Source: Notoacmeibacter sp. (GTDB lineage: Bacteria; Pseudomonadota; Alphaproteobacteria; Rhizobiales; Rhizobiaceae). From it: DNA of 64,000 bases. Where the stretch lies: NCBI GenBank assembly GCA_019912385.1, contig JAIOIW010000025.1, positions 48,273 to 112,272 on the forward strand. Direction: 5' to 3'. The notes under the pieces are model-generated. The model saw only the letters and a list, made by a program, of their open reading frames with translations, was not told the origin of the DNA and did not search any database. Shown one piece after another: positions 29,847 through 38,806 of the stretch; the stretch's first letter is position 1, and the number at the start of each line of letters is the position of its first letter. Both the position numbers and the translations under genes were made by a program.

Positions 29847-30806
29847 ATGGATCACCTGAACGCCAAGGAGGACTATTCGCCCTACCGGGTGTTTTCGGCC
29901 GCGCGCTGGGCGGAGTTCCGCGCCGACACGCCGATGACGCTGTCCGAGGATGAGGTCCAGCGCCTGCGGTCGCTGGGCGATCCGGTCGACCTGGAGGAGG
30001 TGCGGCGCATATACCTGTCGCTGTCGCGCCTGCTGTCGGCCCATGTCGAGGCGTCGCAATTGCTGTTCCGCCAGCGCAAGGCGTTCCTGGCCGTCGACGA
30101 CGCCATCAAGACGCCCTTCATCATCGGCATCGCCGGTTCGGTGGCCGTCGGCAAGTCCACCACGGCGCGCGTCCTGAAGGAGCTGCTGCGCCGCTGGCCG
30201 TCGAGCCCGAAGGTCGACCTCATCACCACCGACGGTTTCCTGCTGCCCAATGCGGTGCTGCGCCGCGAGGGGCTGATGGACCGAAAGGGCTTTCCCGAGA
30301 GCTACGACGTCGGCGCGATATTGCGGTTCCTGTCCGACATCAAGTCGGGCCGCAGCAATGTCATGGCGCCGCTTTATTCGCACCTCACCTATGACGTGCT
30401 GGAGGGCGAATATGTTGTCATCGACCGGCCGGACATCCTGATCTTCGAGGGCATCAACGTGCTGCAGACCCGCGACCTGCCGAAGGACGGCACGGCGGTG
30501 CCCTTCGTGTCGGACTTCTTCGATTTCTCGATCTATATCGATGCCGGGGAGGAGCTTGTCCACCAATGGTATGTCGAGCGCTTCATGCGCCTGCGCCAGA
30601 CCGCCTTCACCGATCCGCAATCCTTCTTTCACCGCTATTCGCAACTGCCCGTCGATGCCGCCCGCGCGATCGCCGAGGGGCTGTGGAACAACATCAACCG
30701 CAAGAACCTGGTTGAGAACATCCTGCCCACGCGCCCGCGCGCCGACCTGATCCTGCGCAAGGGCGACAACCACCTGGTCGAGGAAGTGGCGCTGCGCAAG
30801 CTGTGA
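29847..30806 (+). CDS. coaA: Pantothenate kinase, type I
   Basis: The 319-residue P-loop kinase phosphorylates pantothenate, the first and rate-limiting step of CoA synthesis. The P-loop [10 protein letters not shown] is near residue 95, with TTDGFLLPN and the RKGFPESYD segment conserved. It follows hisE by 37 bases, the standard Rhizobiales order. Confidence 0.95.
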   Translation: MDHLNAKEDYSPYRVFSAARWAEFRADTPMTLSEDEVQRLRSLGDPVDLEEVRRIYLSLSRLLSAHVEASQLLFRQRKAFLAVDDAIKTPFIIGIAGSVAVGKSTTARVLKELLRRWPSSPKVDLITTDGFLLPNAVLRREGLMDRKGFPESYDVGAILRFLSDIKSGRSNVMAPLYSHLTYDVLEGEYVVIDRPDILIFEGINVLQTRDLPKDGTAVPFVSDFFDFSIYIDAGEELVHQWYVERFMRLRQTAFTDPQSFFHRYSQLPVDAARAIAEGLWNNINRKNLVENILPTRPRADLILRKGDNHLVEEVALRKL

Positions 30807-31064
30807 GCGCGCGCGAGGCGAGGCCGCCCGCGTTTTCCCGTCCGGTTGCCCTCACAGGACTGCCGAAGCAAGGAAGGCGCCCGCACCAATTACCGTGCGG
30901 CCGGTTTCGGTTCATCTCGCCTTGCCGGGTACCGCCGGCGCCGGGCAACCGGAGCAAAGCCCCTGCGGCGCAACCACCCGGTCGCGCCGCAGCGCGGCGA
31001 TCCCGCGAACTCCCGGTTCACCGCCGCGCTCTTCGCGGCAATGCCCGGACCCTGCGATTAGGCG
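30807..31064. other. Gene-free stretch after coaA
   Basis: No supported gene is visible. A perfect inverted repeat CTGCGGCGC/GCGCCGCAG lies at 30963-30992 with a 12-base loop and no T run; it could be a weak terminator or a repeat relic. Confidence 0.4.
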
Positions 31065-31093
31065 TTGAAGCGCATCGGCGCATCGGCTAGATA
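31065..31093 (+). promoter_or_regulatory. Candidate sigma-70 promoter for tRNA-Arg
   Basis: TTGAAG and TAGATA are separated by 17 bases and lie 54 bases before the tRNA 5' end, a sensible distance for a precursor transcript. The spacer itself is a direct repeat of CGCATCGG. Confidence 0.55.
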
Positions 31094-31146
31094 AGCAGGT
31101 GTCCGGGCGGCGCTTCGCATCGCCCGCGACCTTGCGCCCTGCGCAG

Positions 31147-31223
31147 GCACCCGTAGCTCAGCTGGATAGAGTGCTGCCCTCCGAAGGCAGAGGTCACAGG
31201 TTCGAATCCTGTCGGGTGCGCCA
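31147..31223 (+). tRNA. tRNA-Arg, anticodon CCG
   Basis: The 77-base cloverleaf is complete. The acceptor GCACCCG pairs with CGGGTGC, followed by discriminator G and an encoded CCA. The anticodon stem CTGCC/GGCAG encloses the loop CTCCGAA with anticodon CCG, reading Arg codon CGG. The T arm is ACAGG-TTCGAAT-CCTGT. Confidence 0.97.
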
Positions 31224-31615
31224 ATAAAATCAATAAGCTAGACGCTAGTTCAGCTCGCTGAAATCTTCGCAGGTAGCACATAGGTAGCACCGCGAAGGTA
31301 ATCCGGGGTTATCCGCGCCACATTCAGCGCGCCTGCTCTGATACCATTCTCTGGACCGCTGGAGGATAGAGTTTCCGGCACCGGTGGTTTCAGCGATATG
31401 CGGCGGGTCGCCGACATGGCGGCCCTGCCGCCGAACCCGCCGCCCGGGGCAGGCGATTGAAACATCCATTTCCGCACCGACGGTTTCGTGTCGCTGTTCG
31501 GCGGACCCGAAACCGTCGAACATGCAACGGCCGGGACGGCAGGTTTTGACCGCTGTCAATGCACGCATTTTCCGATCGGCGGTAAATCGGCTGCCTGTTT
31601 ACCTGGAGCATGCAC
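31224..31615. other. Gene-free stretch after tRNA-Arg, possible old integration site
   Basis: No gene is supported. AGGTAGCAC occurs twice at 31271-31279 and 31282-31290, and the bases just after CCA are AT-rich (AATAAAATCAATAAGC), as at tRNA attachment sites. No integrase gene is present. The ribosome site GGAG of the next gene lies at 31605-31608. Confidence 0.35.
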
Positions 31616-33169
31616 ATGTTGCATCGCAATGCCTTCATGGCGCTGTTGGCGGCAGTCATCGCGATCATGAGCGGTCTGCCCGCCGCGATGGCGCAAAGCG
31701 CTTCCGCCTCGGCGATCCACAATGCGACCACCGGCCAATCCTACGCCAGGCTGGACGAGGCTCTCTCCGCCGCCAGGAGCGGCGAGACGGTCGAGATCTC
31801 GGGCGGCCCCTTCCCCGGCAATTTCGTCGTTGACCAGGCGATCACCTTGCGCGGCATCGCGCGAGAACAGGATCTGCCGGCTCTCGACGGCGAAGGCCGC
31901 GGCACGGTTCTTTCGATACTGGCATCGGGGACCACGGTTGAGAATGTCGCGGTCGTCAACTCCGCGATAGACCGGGATCCGTTCCTGTACTGGGGCAGTT
32001 CCGGCATCGCGGTCCGGGCCGACGCGGTCGTGCTGCGGAATCTTCATGTCGCCGGAAACGGCTGGGGCATCCTGATGTTCGGCGGCACCGGCTCAACCGT
32101 TGAGAATTCGGTCATCGCCGACAATTTCCTCACCGGTATCAAGATCATGGGTGGCCACGACCACCGCATCCTGGGCAACGCGATCAGCGGTAATGGCGAC
32201 GGAATCATGATCGACGCGCTTCATGTGGACGAACGTTCTTCCCTGGACAGCGCCGGGGATCCGGAATCGGTGGCCAGGCTCGTCCGCGACAGGCAGATGG
32301 CCCGGCGCAGCGAAGATATCACCGTGTCGGGAAACACGGTCCGGGGCAACGCCGTATTCGGCATCGCCGCGGCATGGTATGGCCGCCGCATCACGATCGC
32401 GGGCAATACGGTTCATTTGACGGGCGTGGAGCGCAAGCCTGACGCCGGCAGGATTGCTGAAGTCGAGCGCGAGATCACCGCAGGTCTTGGCGGAAAGGCA
32501 GTGGCGACGATAAACCGCGAAGGGATCGGCAACGGCATCCACCTGTTCTGCGGCGTCGAGGACAGTGTCATCGAAGCAAATCGCTCATTCGACAACGCGG
32601 GGAGTGGCGTCGGGCTGGTTGCGGTCAATGACAACCGGGTCTCGCGGAATCTCGTTACCGGCAATCGGACCGGAATCGCTTTGCAAAGCTCGAACAACAA
32701 CCGTATCGAGGCCAACACGGTCGCGAACAATGCGCAGTACGGTATCCGCATCGGCTCCCCGAGCCCGATGGAGGGACAGTCCGACGGCAACCTCATCACC
32801 CTGAACGATGTTACCGGCAGCGCCGTGAACGCCTACGATTCAGCGGGCAGCACCGCGACCGAGGCCGACCTGGAGGCAATGATTGATACGCTGCCGATGC
32901 CCGAGAAGGTCAAGCAGCAGTTGCGAACCGATGCGACGGCGCGCCAGATGTATCTCGAGGCAATCCGCAAGACCCTCAAGCCCGGTTCCAACGGCTGGGA
33001 CGATGGCGCCCTCGGCAACCGGTACGGCGATTTCGACGAGCCGGGGGAGGGCTTCCTCGACAAGGACGGCGACGGGATATCGGAGACCGTCCGGCCGATC
33101 GAAGGCGGCCTTTCCGTTGACCGGCGCCCGCTCGACGAGGCGACCGTGAAGCGGCTGCTTGCCCAATGA
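31616..33169 (+). CDS. Exported NosD-like right-handed beta-helix protein
   Basis: The 517-residue protein starts with a signal peptide ending near AMAQ. It then shows repeated short parallel beta-helix turns, for example NAISGNGDGIMI, NTVRGNAVFGI, NLVTGNRTGIAL and NTVANNAQYGI, in the NosD/CASH-type pattern. Near the C-terminus lies a calcium-type loop DKDGDGISE after GNRYGDFDE, resembling the end of many NosD-like proteins. No nos genes are nearby, so a copper or N2O role is not supported; polysaccharide binding or modification is possible. An ATG at 31610 is also in frame, but the GGAG at 31605-31608 is spaced for 31616. Confidence 0.75.
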   Translation: MLHRNAFMALLAAVIAIMSGLPAAMAQSASASAIHNATTGQSYARLDEALSAARSGETVEISGGPFPGNFVVDQAITLRGIAREQDLPALDGEGRGTVLSILASGTTVENVAVVNSAIDRDPFLYWGSSGIAVRADAVVLRNLHVAGNGWGILMFGGTGSTVENSVIADNFLTGIKIMGGHDHRILGNAISGNGDGIMIDALHVDERSSLDSAGDPESVARLVRDRQMARRSEDITVSGNTVRGNAVFGIAAAWYGRRITIAGNTVHLTGVERKPDAGRIAEVEREITAGLGGKAVATINREGIGNGIHLFCGVEDSVIEANRSFDNAGSGVGLVAVNDNRVSRNLVTGNRTGIALQSSNNNRIEANTVANNAQYGIRIGSPSPMEGQSDGNLITLNDVTGSAVNAYDSAGSTATEADLEAMIDTLPMPEKVKQQLRTDATARQMYLEAIRKTLKPGSNGWDDGALGNRYGDFDEPGEGFLDKDGDGISETVRPIEGGLSVDRRPLDEATVKRLLAQ

Positions 33170-33663
33170 CCGGCCATCCTGCGTACCGGACGGGGAAGTG
33201 CCGCCGGGGGGCATGGCTCGCGGGCCTGGTCGCCCTCGTCCTGGTGTCGGCGCCAGGAGCTTCCACCGCTCCGCTGCCGCCGTTCGAGCCGATGGATGTT
33301 TGCGGCATCGTACGGTCGGCCCGGTGGCTTGAGCCGCTTGAATTGCCGCCGGTCGCCGGCATGTCGGGCAGTGCGGCACGCATCAGGTCCTGGCCAGGCC
33401 GGCATGTCGTGGTGCTTGGAGACGTTACCGGGATCGACCCGGCTGGCGTTGTACGCGTCAACGCCCTGCTTTCGACGAGCCGCGATGGCGCCGGTTCGGT
33501 GCTGGCGCCCGGCGAACTCCTGCTGGTCCTGACCGGCAGCGATCGAAGCCGCCTTTCATCGGGCATGGCAATTTGCGTCAGCGGATTCCGCATTCGCGGA
33601 GACGAGGGCGGAACGTGGACTTACCACGACGATCTGAAGGCCACGCCGGCTCCGGCCGAATAG
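33166..33663 (+). CDS. Exported protein of unknown function, partner of the beta-helix protein
   Basis: The 165-residue protein has an N-terminal hydrophobic export signal (about residues 14-34). The mature part has two cysteines (DVCGIVRSA and AICVSGFRI) that could form a disulphide, and is otherwise unrecognised. The pattern of short beta-like segments (HVVVLGDVTGI, GELLLVLTG) suggests a small beta fold. Its ATG overlaps the stop of the beta-helix gene, so the pair is co-translated and probably works together. Confidence 0.6.
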   Translation: MTGHPAYRTGKCRRGAWLAGLVALVLVSAPGASTAPLPPFEPMDVCGIVRSARWLEPLELPPVAGMSGSAARIRSWPGRHVVVLGDVTGIDPAGVVRVNALLSTSRDGAGSVLAPGELLLVLTGSDRSRLSSGMAICVSGFRIRGDEGGTWTYHDDLKATPAPAE

Positions 33664-33781
33664 GCCATGCGATCCGCCCGCCCGCATGTTCAGGCTGTAC
33701 CCGCGCCAGGGCGGGGCCGGCTCTGGCCGGCCCGCGAGGCCACGGGAATGTCAGCTGCCCGTATGCTTGGCATATGCGCCG

Positions 33782-34042
33782 TCAGTCGTTGTCGCCGTGA
33801 CGCTCAAGATGGCGTTCCGAATGACGCTTCGAATGGCGCTTCGAATGGCGCTCGCCCTCGTCGCGGCGGCGATCGCCATTGTAGGCGTAGCGGCCGTCGT
33901 CGTCGCGGCGCTCCTTGCGGAAGTCCTGGTGGCGCTCATGGCGCGCGCGGTTTTCGTAGCGCGAGTCGTCCGAAGCCTGGGCGATCGAAAGGGCGGGAAG
34001 GGCGAATGCGGCGGCCAGCGCCAGTGCGATTGCGGTTTTCAT
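33782..34042 (-). CDS. Small secreted His/Arg-repeat peptide
   Basis: The 86-residue precursor has a signal peptide (MKTAIALALAAAFALPALSI, cleavage near QAS) and a mature part of about 65 residues dominated by Arg, His, Asp and Glu. The end holds four tandem tetrapeptides HSKR-HSKR-HSER-HLER then HGDND. A strong ribosome site GAGGAG precedes the ATG at 34042. Periplasmic metal or polyanion binding is inference. The plus-strand frame over the same bases is a shadow of the repeat. Confidence 0.7.
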   Translation of the reverse strand: MKTAIALALAAAFALPALSIAQASDDSRYENRARHERHQDFRKERRDDDGRYAYNGDRRRDEGERHSKRHSKRHSERHLERHGDND

Positions 34043-34261
34043 GGGGTCTCTCCTCTTCGGGTTGGCGCCGGTATTCCGCCGGCGTTGAAGAGGTTTTCGC
34101 ACCGCCGCGATGACAGATCGCGTGAAACGGCGTTCAGCGATTTGTCAGCTTGCCGTCAGTGCGCGGGTGTGTCGCGTGCCGTGAACACTGTGTCGGCTCC
34201 ACGAAAACTGGCACGGAACGCAATGGCGCCCTATTTCCTGGCGCAAACAGGAGTACTCGAA

Positions 34262-35182
34262 ATGTCGATTCGACCGGTCAGGCAAATTTCAGGCACGCAG
34301 CCGACGCTCGAAGGCGCGGGCGTCCACCTTCATCGCGTCTTCGGCTTCGGCGATCCCTCGCTCACCGATCCGTTCCTGATGATGGACGATTTCCGCAACG
34401 ACCGCCCCGATGATTACAAGGCGGGGTTCCCGTGGCACCCCCACCGGGGTATCGAGACCATCACCTATGTGCTGGCCGGAACGGTCGACCATGCCGACAG
34501 CCTCGGCAATGCCGGAACGCTTGGTCCCGGGTCGGTGCAGTGGATGACCGCCGGTTCCGGCATCCTGCACCAGGAAATGCCCAAGGGCGACACGTTCGGG
34601 CGCATGCACGGCTTCCAGCTCTGGGCCAACCTGCCGCGCGACCAGAAGATGACGAAGCCGCGCTACCAGGATATTCCCTCCGGCGACATTCCGGAAATCA
34701 TCGATGATGACGGCACGCGCGTGCGCGTCGTCTGCGGCGAATTCTGGGGCAGCCGCGGACCGGTCGACGGCATCGCGGCCGACCCGCAATATCTCGATAT
34801 CTTCGTGCCGGCCGGCAAGCGCAAGGTGCTGCCGGTCGATACCTACCGCTCCGCCTTCGCCTACATCTTCGAGGGTTCGGGCAGCTTCCGCGACGCCTCC
34901 AGGCCGTTCGGCGTGCTGGTGGAAAAGGAAGTGGACGGCGCGGAAGTCCATCTGCGCGACATGAGCGGCAACCGCACGCTGGTCGTGTTCGACGCCGGCG
35001 ACGAGGTGGTTGTCCAGGCCGGCGAAAAGGGAATCCGCTTCCTGCTCGTCACCGGCAAGCCGATCCAGGAGCCGGTCGCCTGGCACGGCCCGATCGTGAT
35101 GAACACGCAGCAGGAACTGATCGAGGCCTTCGCCGAGCTGCGCAACGGAACCTTCATCCGCGAAGGCGCGCAAATGGGCTGA
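34262..35182 (+). CDS. Pirin-family protein
   Basis: The 306-residue bicupin has the N-terminal metal site motifs WHPHRGIETITYV, and ILHQEMP, giving three His and one Glu ligands. Pirins include quercetin dioxygenases and redox-responsive regulators, so function is not fixed by sequence. The ATG at 34262 follows a GGAG ribosome site; the frame is open far upstream but that part has no family look. A bidirectional hairpin terminator follows. Confidence 0.9.
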   Translation: MSIRPVRQISGTQPTLEGAGVHLHRVFGFGDPSLTDPFLMMDDFRNDRPDDYKAGFPWHPHRGIETITYVLAGTVDHADSLGNAGTLGPGSVQWMTAGSGILHQEMPKGDTFGRMHGFQLWANLPRDQKMTKPRYQDIPSGDIPEIIDDDGTRVRVVCGEFWGSRGPVDGIAADPQYLDIFVPAGKRKVLPVDTYRSAFAYIFEGSGSFRDASRPFGVLVEKEVDGAEVHLRDMSGNRTLVVFDAGDEVVVQAGEKGIRFLLVTGKPIQEPVAWHGPIVMNTQQELIEAFAELRNGTFIREGAQMG

Positions 35183-35203
35183 AGACCCACAGGATTGCAG
35201 GAA

Positions 35204-35235
35204 AAAGGCCGGCGGAGCGAAACCCGCCGGCCTTT
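35204..35235. terminator. Bidirectional terminator between pirin and peroxiredoxin genes
   Basis: AAAGGCCGGCGG and CCGCCGGCCTTT form a perfect 12-bp stem with an 8-base loop. A-rich and T-rich flanks allow use from both strands by the two converging genes. Confidence 0.8.
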
Positions 35236-35255
35236 CCGTTTCGCTGAACCGCCGA

Positions 35256-35915
35256 TCAGGCCGGCTGTTTGGTCTTGCGCAGGTAGGGCAGCACGGTTTC
35301 GAACTTGCCGAACTTTTTCGCCGCATCCTCGTTGTTGATGCTGGTCGGAATGATCACGTCGTCGCCGACATTCCAGTTGGCCGGCGTCGCCACGGTATGC
35401 TTGGCCGCTGTCTGCAGGGCATCGAGCGCGCGCAGCACCTCGGCGAAGTTGCGGCCGACATTCATCGGATAGGTCATCGACAGCTTGAGCTTCTTGTCCG
35501 GCCCGACGATGAACACGGCGCGTACGGTCTGGCTGTCGGCCGGGGTCGGCTGGTCGGGCAGATAGGCTTCCGCCGGAAGCATGTCGAACGCCTTGGAGAC
35601 TTCCAGGCCCGTGTCGGCAATGATCGGGAATGCGGCCCTGGTGCCGGCGACGGTTTCGATGTCGCCCTTCCACTTCCTGTGCTCCTCGACGCTGTCGACG
35701 GAAATGCCGAGCACCTTGGTGCCGCGCTTCGCCCATTCGTCGGCAAGCTGCGCCACGGCGCCGAACTCGGTGGTGCAGACCGGCGTGAAGTCCTTGGGAT
35801 GCGAAAACAGGATGGCCCAGCTGTTGCCGATGAAGTCATGCAGCGCGAAAGTGCCCTGGTCGGTCTCGACGGTGAGATTGGGTACGGTGTCGTTGATACG
35901 AAGTCCCATGGTCAT
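35256..35915 (-). CDS. 1-Cys peroxiredoxin (Prx6 type)
   Basis: The 219-residue protein reduces peroxides. The peroxidatic Cys47 is in SHPKDFTPVCTTE, and the Prx6-type segment MTYPMNVGRNFAEVLRAL is present; no resolving Cys of the 2-Cys type is visible. An AAAGGA ribosome site precedes; ATG at 35909 is an alternative start. It converges with the pirin gene. Confidence 0.9.
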   Translation of the reverse strand: MTMGLRINDTVPNLTVETDQGTFALHDFIGNSWAILFSHPKDFTPVCTTEFGAVAQLADEWAKRGTKVLGISVDSVEEHRKWKGDIETVAGTRAAFPIIADTGLEVSKAFDMLPAEAYLPDQPTPADSQTVRAVFIVGPDKKLKLSMTYPMNVGRNFAEVLRALDALQTAAKHTVATPANWNVGDDVIIPTSINNEDAAKKFGKFETVLPYLRKTKQPA

Positions 35916-36012
35916 GCGTCCTTTGTTCGGATGGAAATCCAGCCGAACGTAGGAAACATCTTCCGCGGATATAAGGGGTCGCGGCGATCGGTCGCCCGCA
36001 ATCGCGCCTCCC

Positions 36013-37605
36013 TCACGCCGCGGCCTTCGCCCTCACCTGGTAGTCCTTTACCGTGGCAAACGAGATCGCCTTCCAGCGCTCCGCCTCGTAATTGAGCGAG
36101 AACGCGTTCTGCGCCAGGAACACCGGGTCGCCGTCGAGATCGCGGGCGATGTCGCCACGGTGGGCATCCATGAACCGGTGCAGCTCCGCCTTTTCGCCCG
36201 AGATCCAGCGGCATACGGAAAACCGCGCCGGCTCGAAATCGGCCGGCAGCTGGTATTCCTGCTTGAGCCTTTCGCGCAGGACGTCGATCTGCAGTGCGCC
36301 GACCACGCCGACGATCGCCGGCGCGCCGTCTTCGGGCGTGAACAGCTGGACGACGCCCTCTTCCGCCATCTGCTGCAGCGCTTCCTTCAGCTTCTTGGCC
36401 TTCATGGCGTCGCCGAGGCGTACCCGGCGCAGGATTTCCGGCGCGAAATTCGGCACGCCGTGGAACAGCAGGTCCTCGCCCTCCGTCAGCGTGTCGCCGA
36501 TCCTGAGCGTGCCGTGGTTGGGAATGCCGACGACGTCGCCCGCCTTGGCCTCCTCGGCCAGCTGGCGCTGGTGGGCGAAGAAGAATTGCGGCGCCGACAG
36601 TGTCAACGATTTGCCGGTTCGCACCAGCTTGGCCTTCATCCCGCGCGTCAGGTGCCCCGAGCAGACCCGCGCAAAGGCGATGCGGTCGCGATGGTTGGGG
36701 TCCATGTTCGCCTGGATCTTGAAGACGAAGGCGGTCATCTTTTCTTCCGTCGCCTCCACGCGGCGGATGTCGGCATCCTGGGCCCGTGGCGCGGGCCCGT
36801 AGCTCACAAGCGCGTCGATGAGGTCGCGCACGCCGAAATTCTTCAGCGCCGAGGCGAAATAGACCGGCGTCAGGTGTCCCTCCAGGAAGGACTGACGGTC
36901 GAAAGGCTTGCAGGCTTCGCGGGCGAGGTTGACCTCCTCGATGAAGGCTTCCCGCTCGTTTTCCGGCAGCCGGCCGGCCGCGGCATCGGCCTGCGGCCCG
37001 TTGACCGGCGTGAGGCCTACCTCGGCGTCGGAGCCGCGCACGGTGTTGTTGGTAAGGTCGTAAGTGCCGCAGAAGCTCTTTGAGCGGCCGATCGGCCAGT
37101 TGACCGGCGCGGTGTCGAGCGCCAGCTTCTGTTCCACCTCGTCGAGGATTTCGAACGGGTCGCGGCTTTCGCGGTCCATCTTGTTGACGAGCGTGATGAT
37201 CGGGATGTCGCGCAGGCGGCAGACCTCGAACAGCTTCAGCGTGCGCGGTTCGATGCCCTTGGCCGCGTCGATCACCATGACGGCGCTGTCGACGGCCGAA
37301 AGCGTGCGATAGGTATCGTCGGCGAAATCCTCGTGGCCGGGCGTGTCGAGCAGGTTGAACACGCAATCGGCATATTCGAAGGTCATCACCGAGGTCACGA
37401 CGGAGATGCCGCGTTCGCGCTCGATCGCCATCCAGTCGGAACGGCTCTGGACGCGGTTCTTCTTGGCCTTGACCTCGCCGGCAAGCTGGATCGCACCGCC
37501 GAACAGCAGCAGCTTTTCGGTCAGCGTCGTCTTGCCCGCGTCCGGATGGGCGATGATCGCGAAGGTGCGCCGGCGCGCCACTTCCTTATCGAGTTCTGTC
37601 GGCAT
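36013..37605 (-). CDS. prfC: Peptide chain release factor 3
   Basis: The 530-residue translational GTPase recycles RF1/RF2 and takes part in post-peptidyl-transfer quality control. G1 AHPDAGKTT, G2 region ERERGISVV, G3 DTPGHEDF and G4 NKMD are intact. The ATG at 37605 gives MPTELDKEVARRRTFAIIAH, the family start; the frame is open to 37686. It transcribes towards the peroxiredoxin gene. Confidence 0.95.
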   Translation of the reverse strand: MPTELDKEVARRRTFAIIAHPDAGKTTLTEKLLLFGGAIQLAGEVKAKKNRVQSRSDWMAIERERGISVVTSVMTFEYADCVFNLLDTPGHEDFADDTYRTLSAVDSAVMVIDAAKGIEPRTLKLFEVCRLRDIPIITLVNKMDRESRDPFEILDEVEQKLALDTAPVNWPIGRSKSFCGTYDLTNNTVRGSDAEVGLTPVNGPQADAAAGRLPENEREAFIEEVNLAREACKPFDRQSFLEGHLTPVYFASALKNFGVRDLIDALVSYGPAPRAQDADIRRVEATEEKMTAFVFKIQANMDPNHRDRIAFARVCSGHLTRGMKAKLVRTGKSLTLSAPQFFFAHQRQLAEEAKAGDVVGIPNHGTLRIGDTLTEGEDLLFHGVPNFAPEILRRVRLGDAMKAKKLKEALQQMAEEGVVQLFTPEDGAPAIVGVVGALQIDVLRERLKQEYQLPADFEPARFSVCRWISGEKAELHRFMDAHRGDIARDLDGDPVFLAQNAFSLNYEAERWKAISFATVKDYQVRAKAAA

Positions 37606-37835
37606 GAGGAAATCCGTTCTGGTCGCGCGGCTTGTGGCAAGGCCGGGCGGCGAAGTCAATGCGCGCGAAAAGGTGCGTTGCTCCACATATCGGGAGTACG
37701 GCCGCCCGATTCAATTCCGCGCTGTCCCGTCCGCTGCAACCCGGGTATCCGGGCGGCACAGACAATTGTTCCAATCCACCCGGGAAACGCTTTAGGATTT
37801 GGCAATCGGGAATGTCGGCTGAAAGGAAACGAGAG

Positions 37836-38786
37836 ATGAAGCCCTTCAAGCAATATGGTTCAACCCGGCTGCGGGCGGGCATGATCGGCGGTTTCGCCGC
37901 CGCTGCGGTCGCAGCCGCCATGCAGGCAACGCCGGCAACGGCCGCCGGGTCGATCGACAATTCGGCCGTCGCCCGCGCAAGCCATGGCGGTGCGGCTTAC
38001 GTATCGGTGGCCGCCGCCCAGTCGGTTCCCCTGGCGGATCCCGTGCTGTCGATCGAGGTCGCAAGCAGCGGCGTCATCGATGACGGCGGCGACGGCACGG
38101 TCGATGCCGGCGACATGGTCCGCCTCACCGTTACGGTAACCAACAAGTCGAACGTCACGATCTCCGGCGTGTTGCCCGGCGAAACCGGCATTGCCTTCGA
38201 TGGCGTGGCAGGCACGGGCAGCTTCGCCGCGGCGTCGCCGGAAGGCCCGGTGACGCTCGCGCCTGGCGCCAGCCAGGATTTCACGGCAGCCTACACCCTG
38301 GCCGCCGAAGACATCTACCGCGCCGCGGCGGCGCCCGACGGCGTTGTTGCCACCGCGACGGTCAGCGCCAGCGGCCCCGGCGACGCGCCCCTGAGCGGCG
38401 ATGGCGCGGCGCGCATGACGATCCCCGCCGATCCGGCGCTGAGCATTGCCAAGACAGCCACGCTGAAGGAGGAAAACGGCAATACCGGCGACGGGCTCGC
38501 CGAAACCGGCGACACGATCACCTACACCTATGTCGTCACCAATACCGGCAATGTCGCGCTGACCGGCGTGAAGATCGTCGACGTCCACGAGGGTGTCGAG
38601 ATCGATTCTTCCACCGTCGCCTCCGGCACGGAGGGACCATTCGATGAAACCGCCACCGCCACCGATCCGCTGGGCCGCAATGCCGATGCCGGCATCGACG
38701 GCATCTACGATGTGCTGGGCGCGGGCGGATCGGTCACCTTCACCTTCGCCCATACGGTGAGCCAGGCGGAATTCGACGCCCAGTAG
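37836..38786 (+). CDS. Exported DUF11/DUF7507-type surface protein
   Basis: The 316-residue protein has a signal peptide (residues 1-37) and two Ig-like DUF11/DUF7507 repeats: one with MVRLTVTVTNKSNVTISGV and a second with TITYTYVVTNTGNVALTGV. Such repeats occur in bacterial adhesins and stalk proteins. Composition is Ala/Gly/Asp/Thr-rich and very low in aromatic residues. The partner gene starts 20 bases later, so both are probably one operon. Function as an extracellular stalk is inference. Confidence 0.75.
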   Translation: MKPFKQYGSTRLRAGMIGGFAAAAVAAAMQATPATAAGSIDNSAVARASHGGAAYVSVAAAQSVPLADPVLSIEVASSGVIDDGGDGTVDAGDMVRLTVTVTNKSNVTISGVLPGETGIAFDGVAGTGSFAAASPEGPVTLAPGASQDFTAAYTLAAEDIYRAAAAPDGVVATATVSASGPGDAPLSGDGAARMTIPADPALSIAKTATLKEENGNTGDGLAETGDTITYTYVVTNTGNVALTGVKIVDVHEGVEIDSSTVASGTEGPFDETATATDPLGRNADAGIDGIYDVLGAGGSVTFTFAHTVSQAEFDAQ

Positions 38787-38806
38787 GACGATTCCCCGGA
38801 CCCGTC

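Noticed and set aside
31087..31290. Minus-strand frame containing [14 protein letters not shown]
   Set aside because: This is the well-known spurious translation of the reverse complement of a tRNA gene.
33686..34261. N-terminal extension of the pirin frame
   Set aside because: The extension overlaps the His/Arg-repeat gene and has no pirin-like sequence; ATG 34262 has a good ribosome site.
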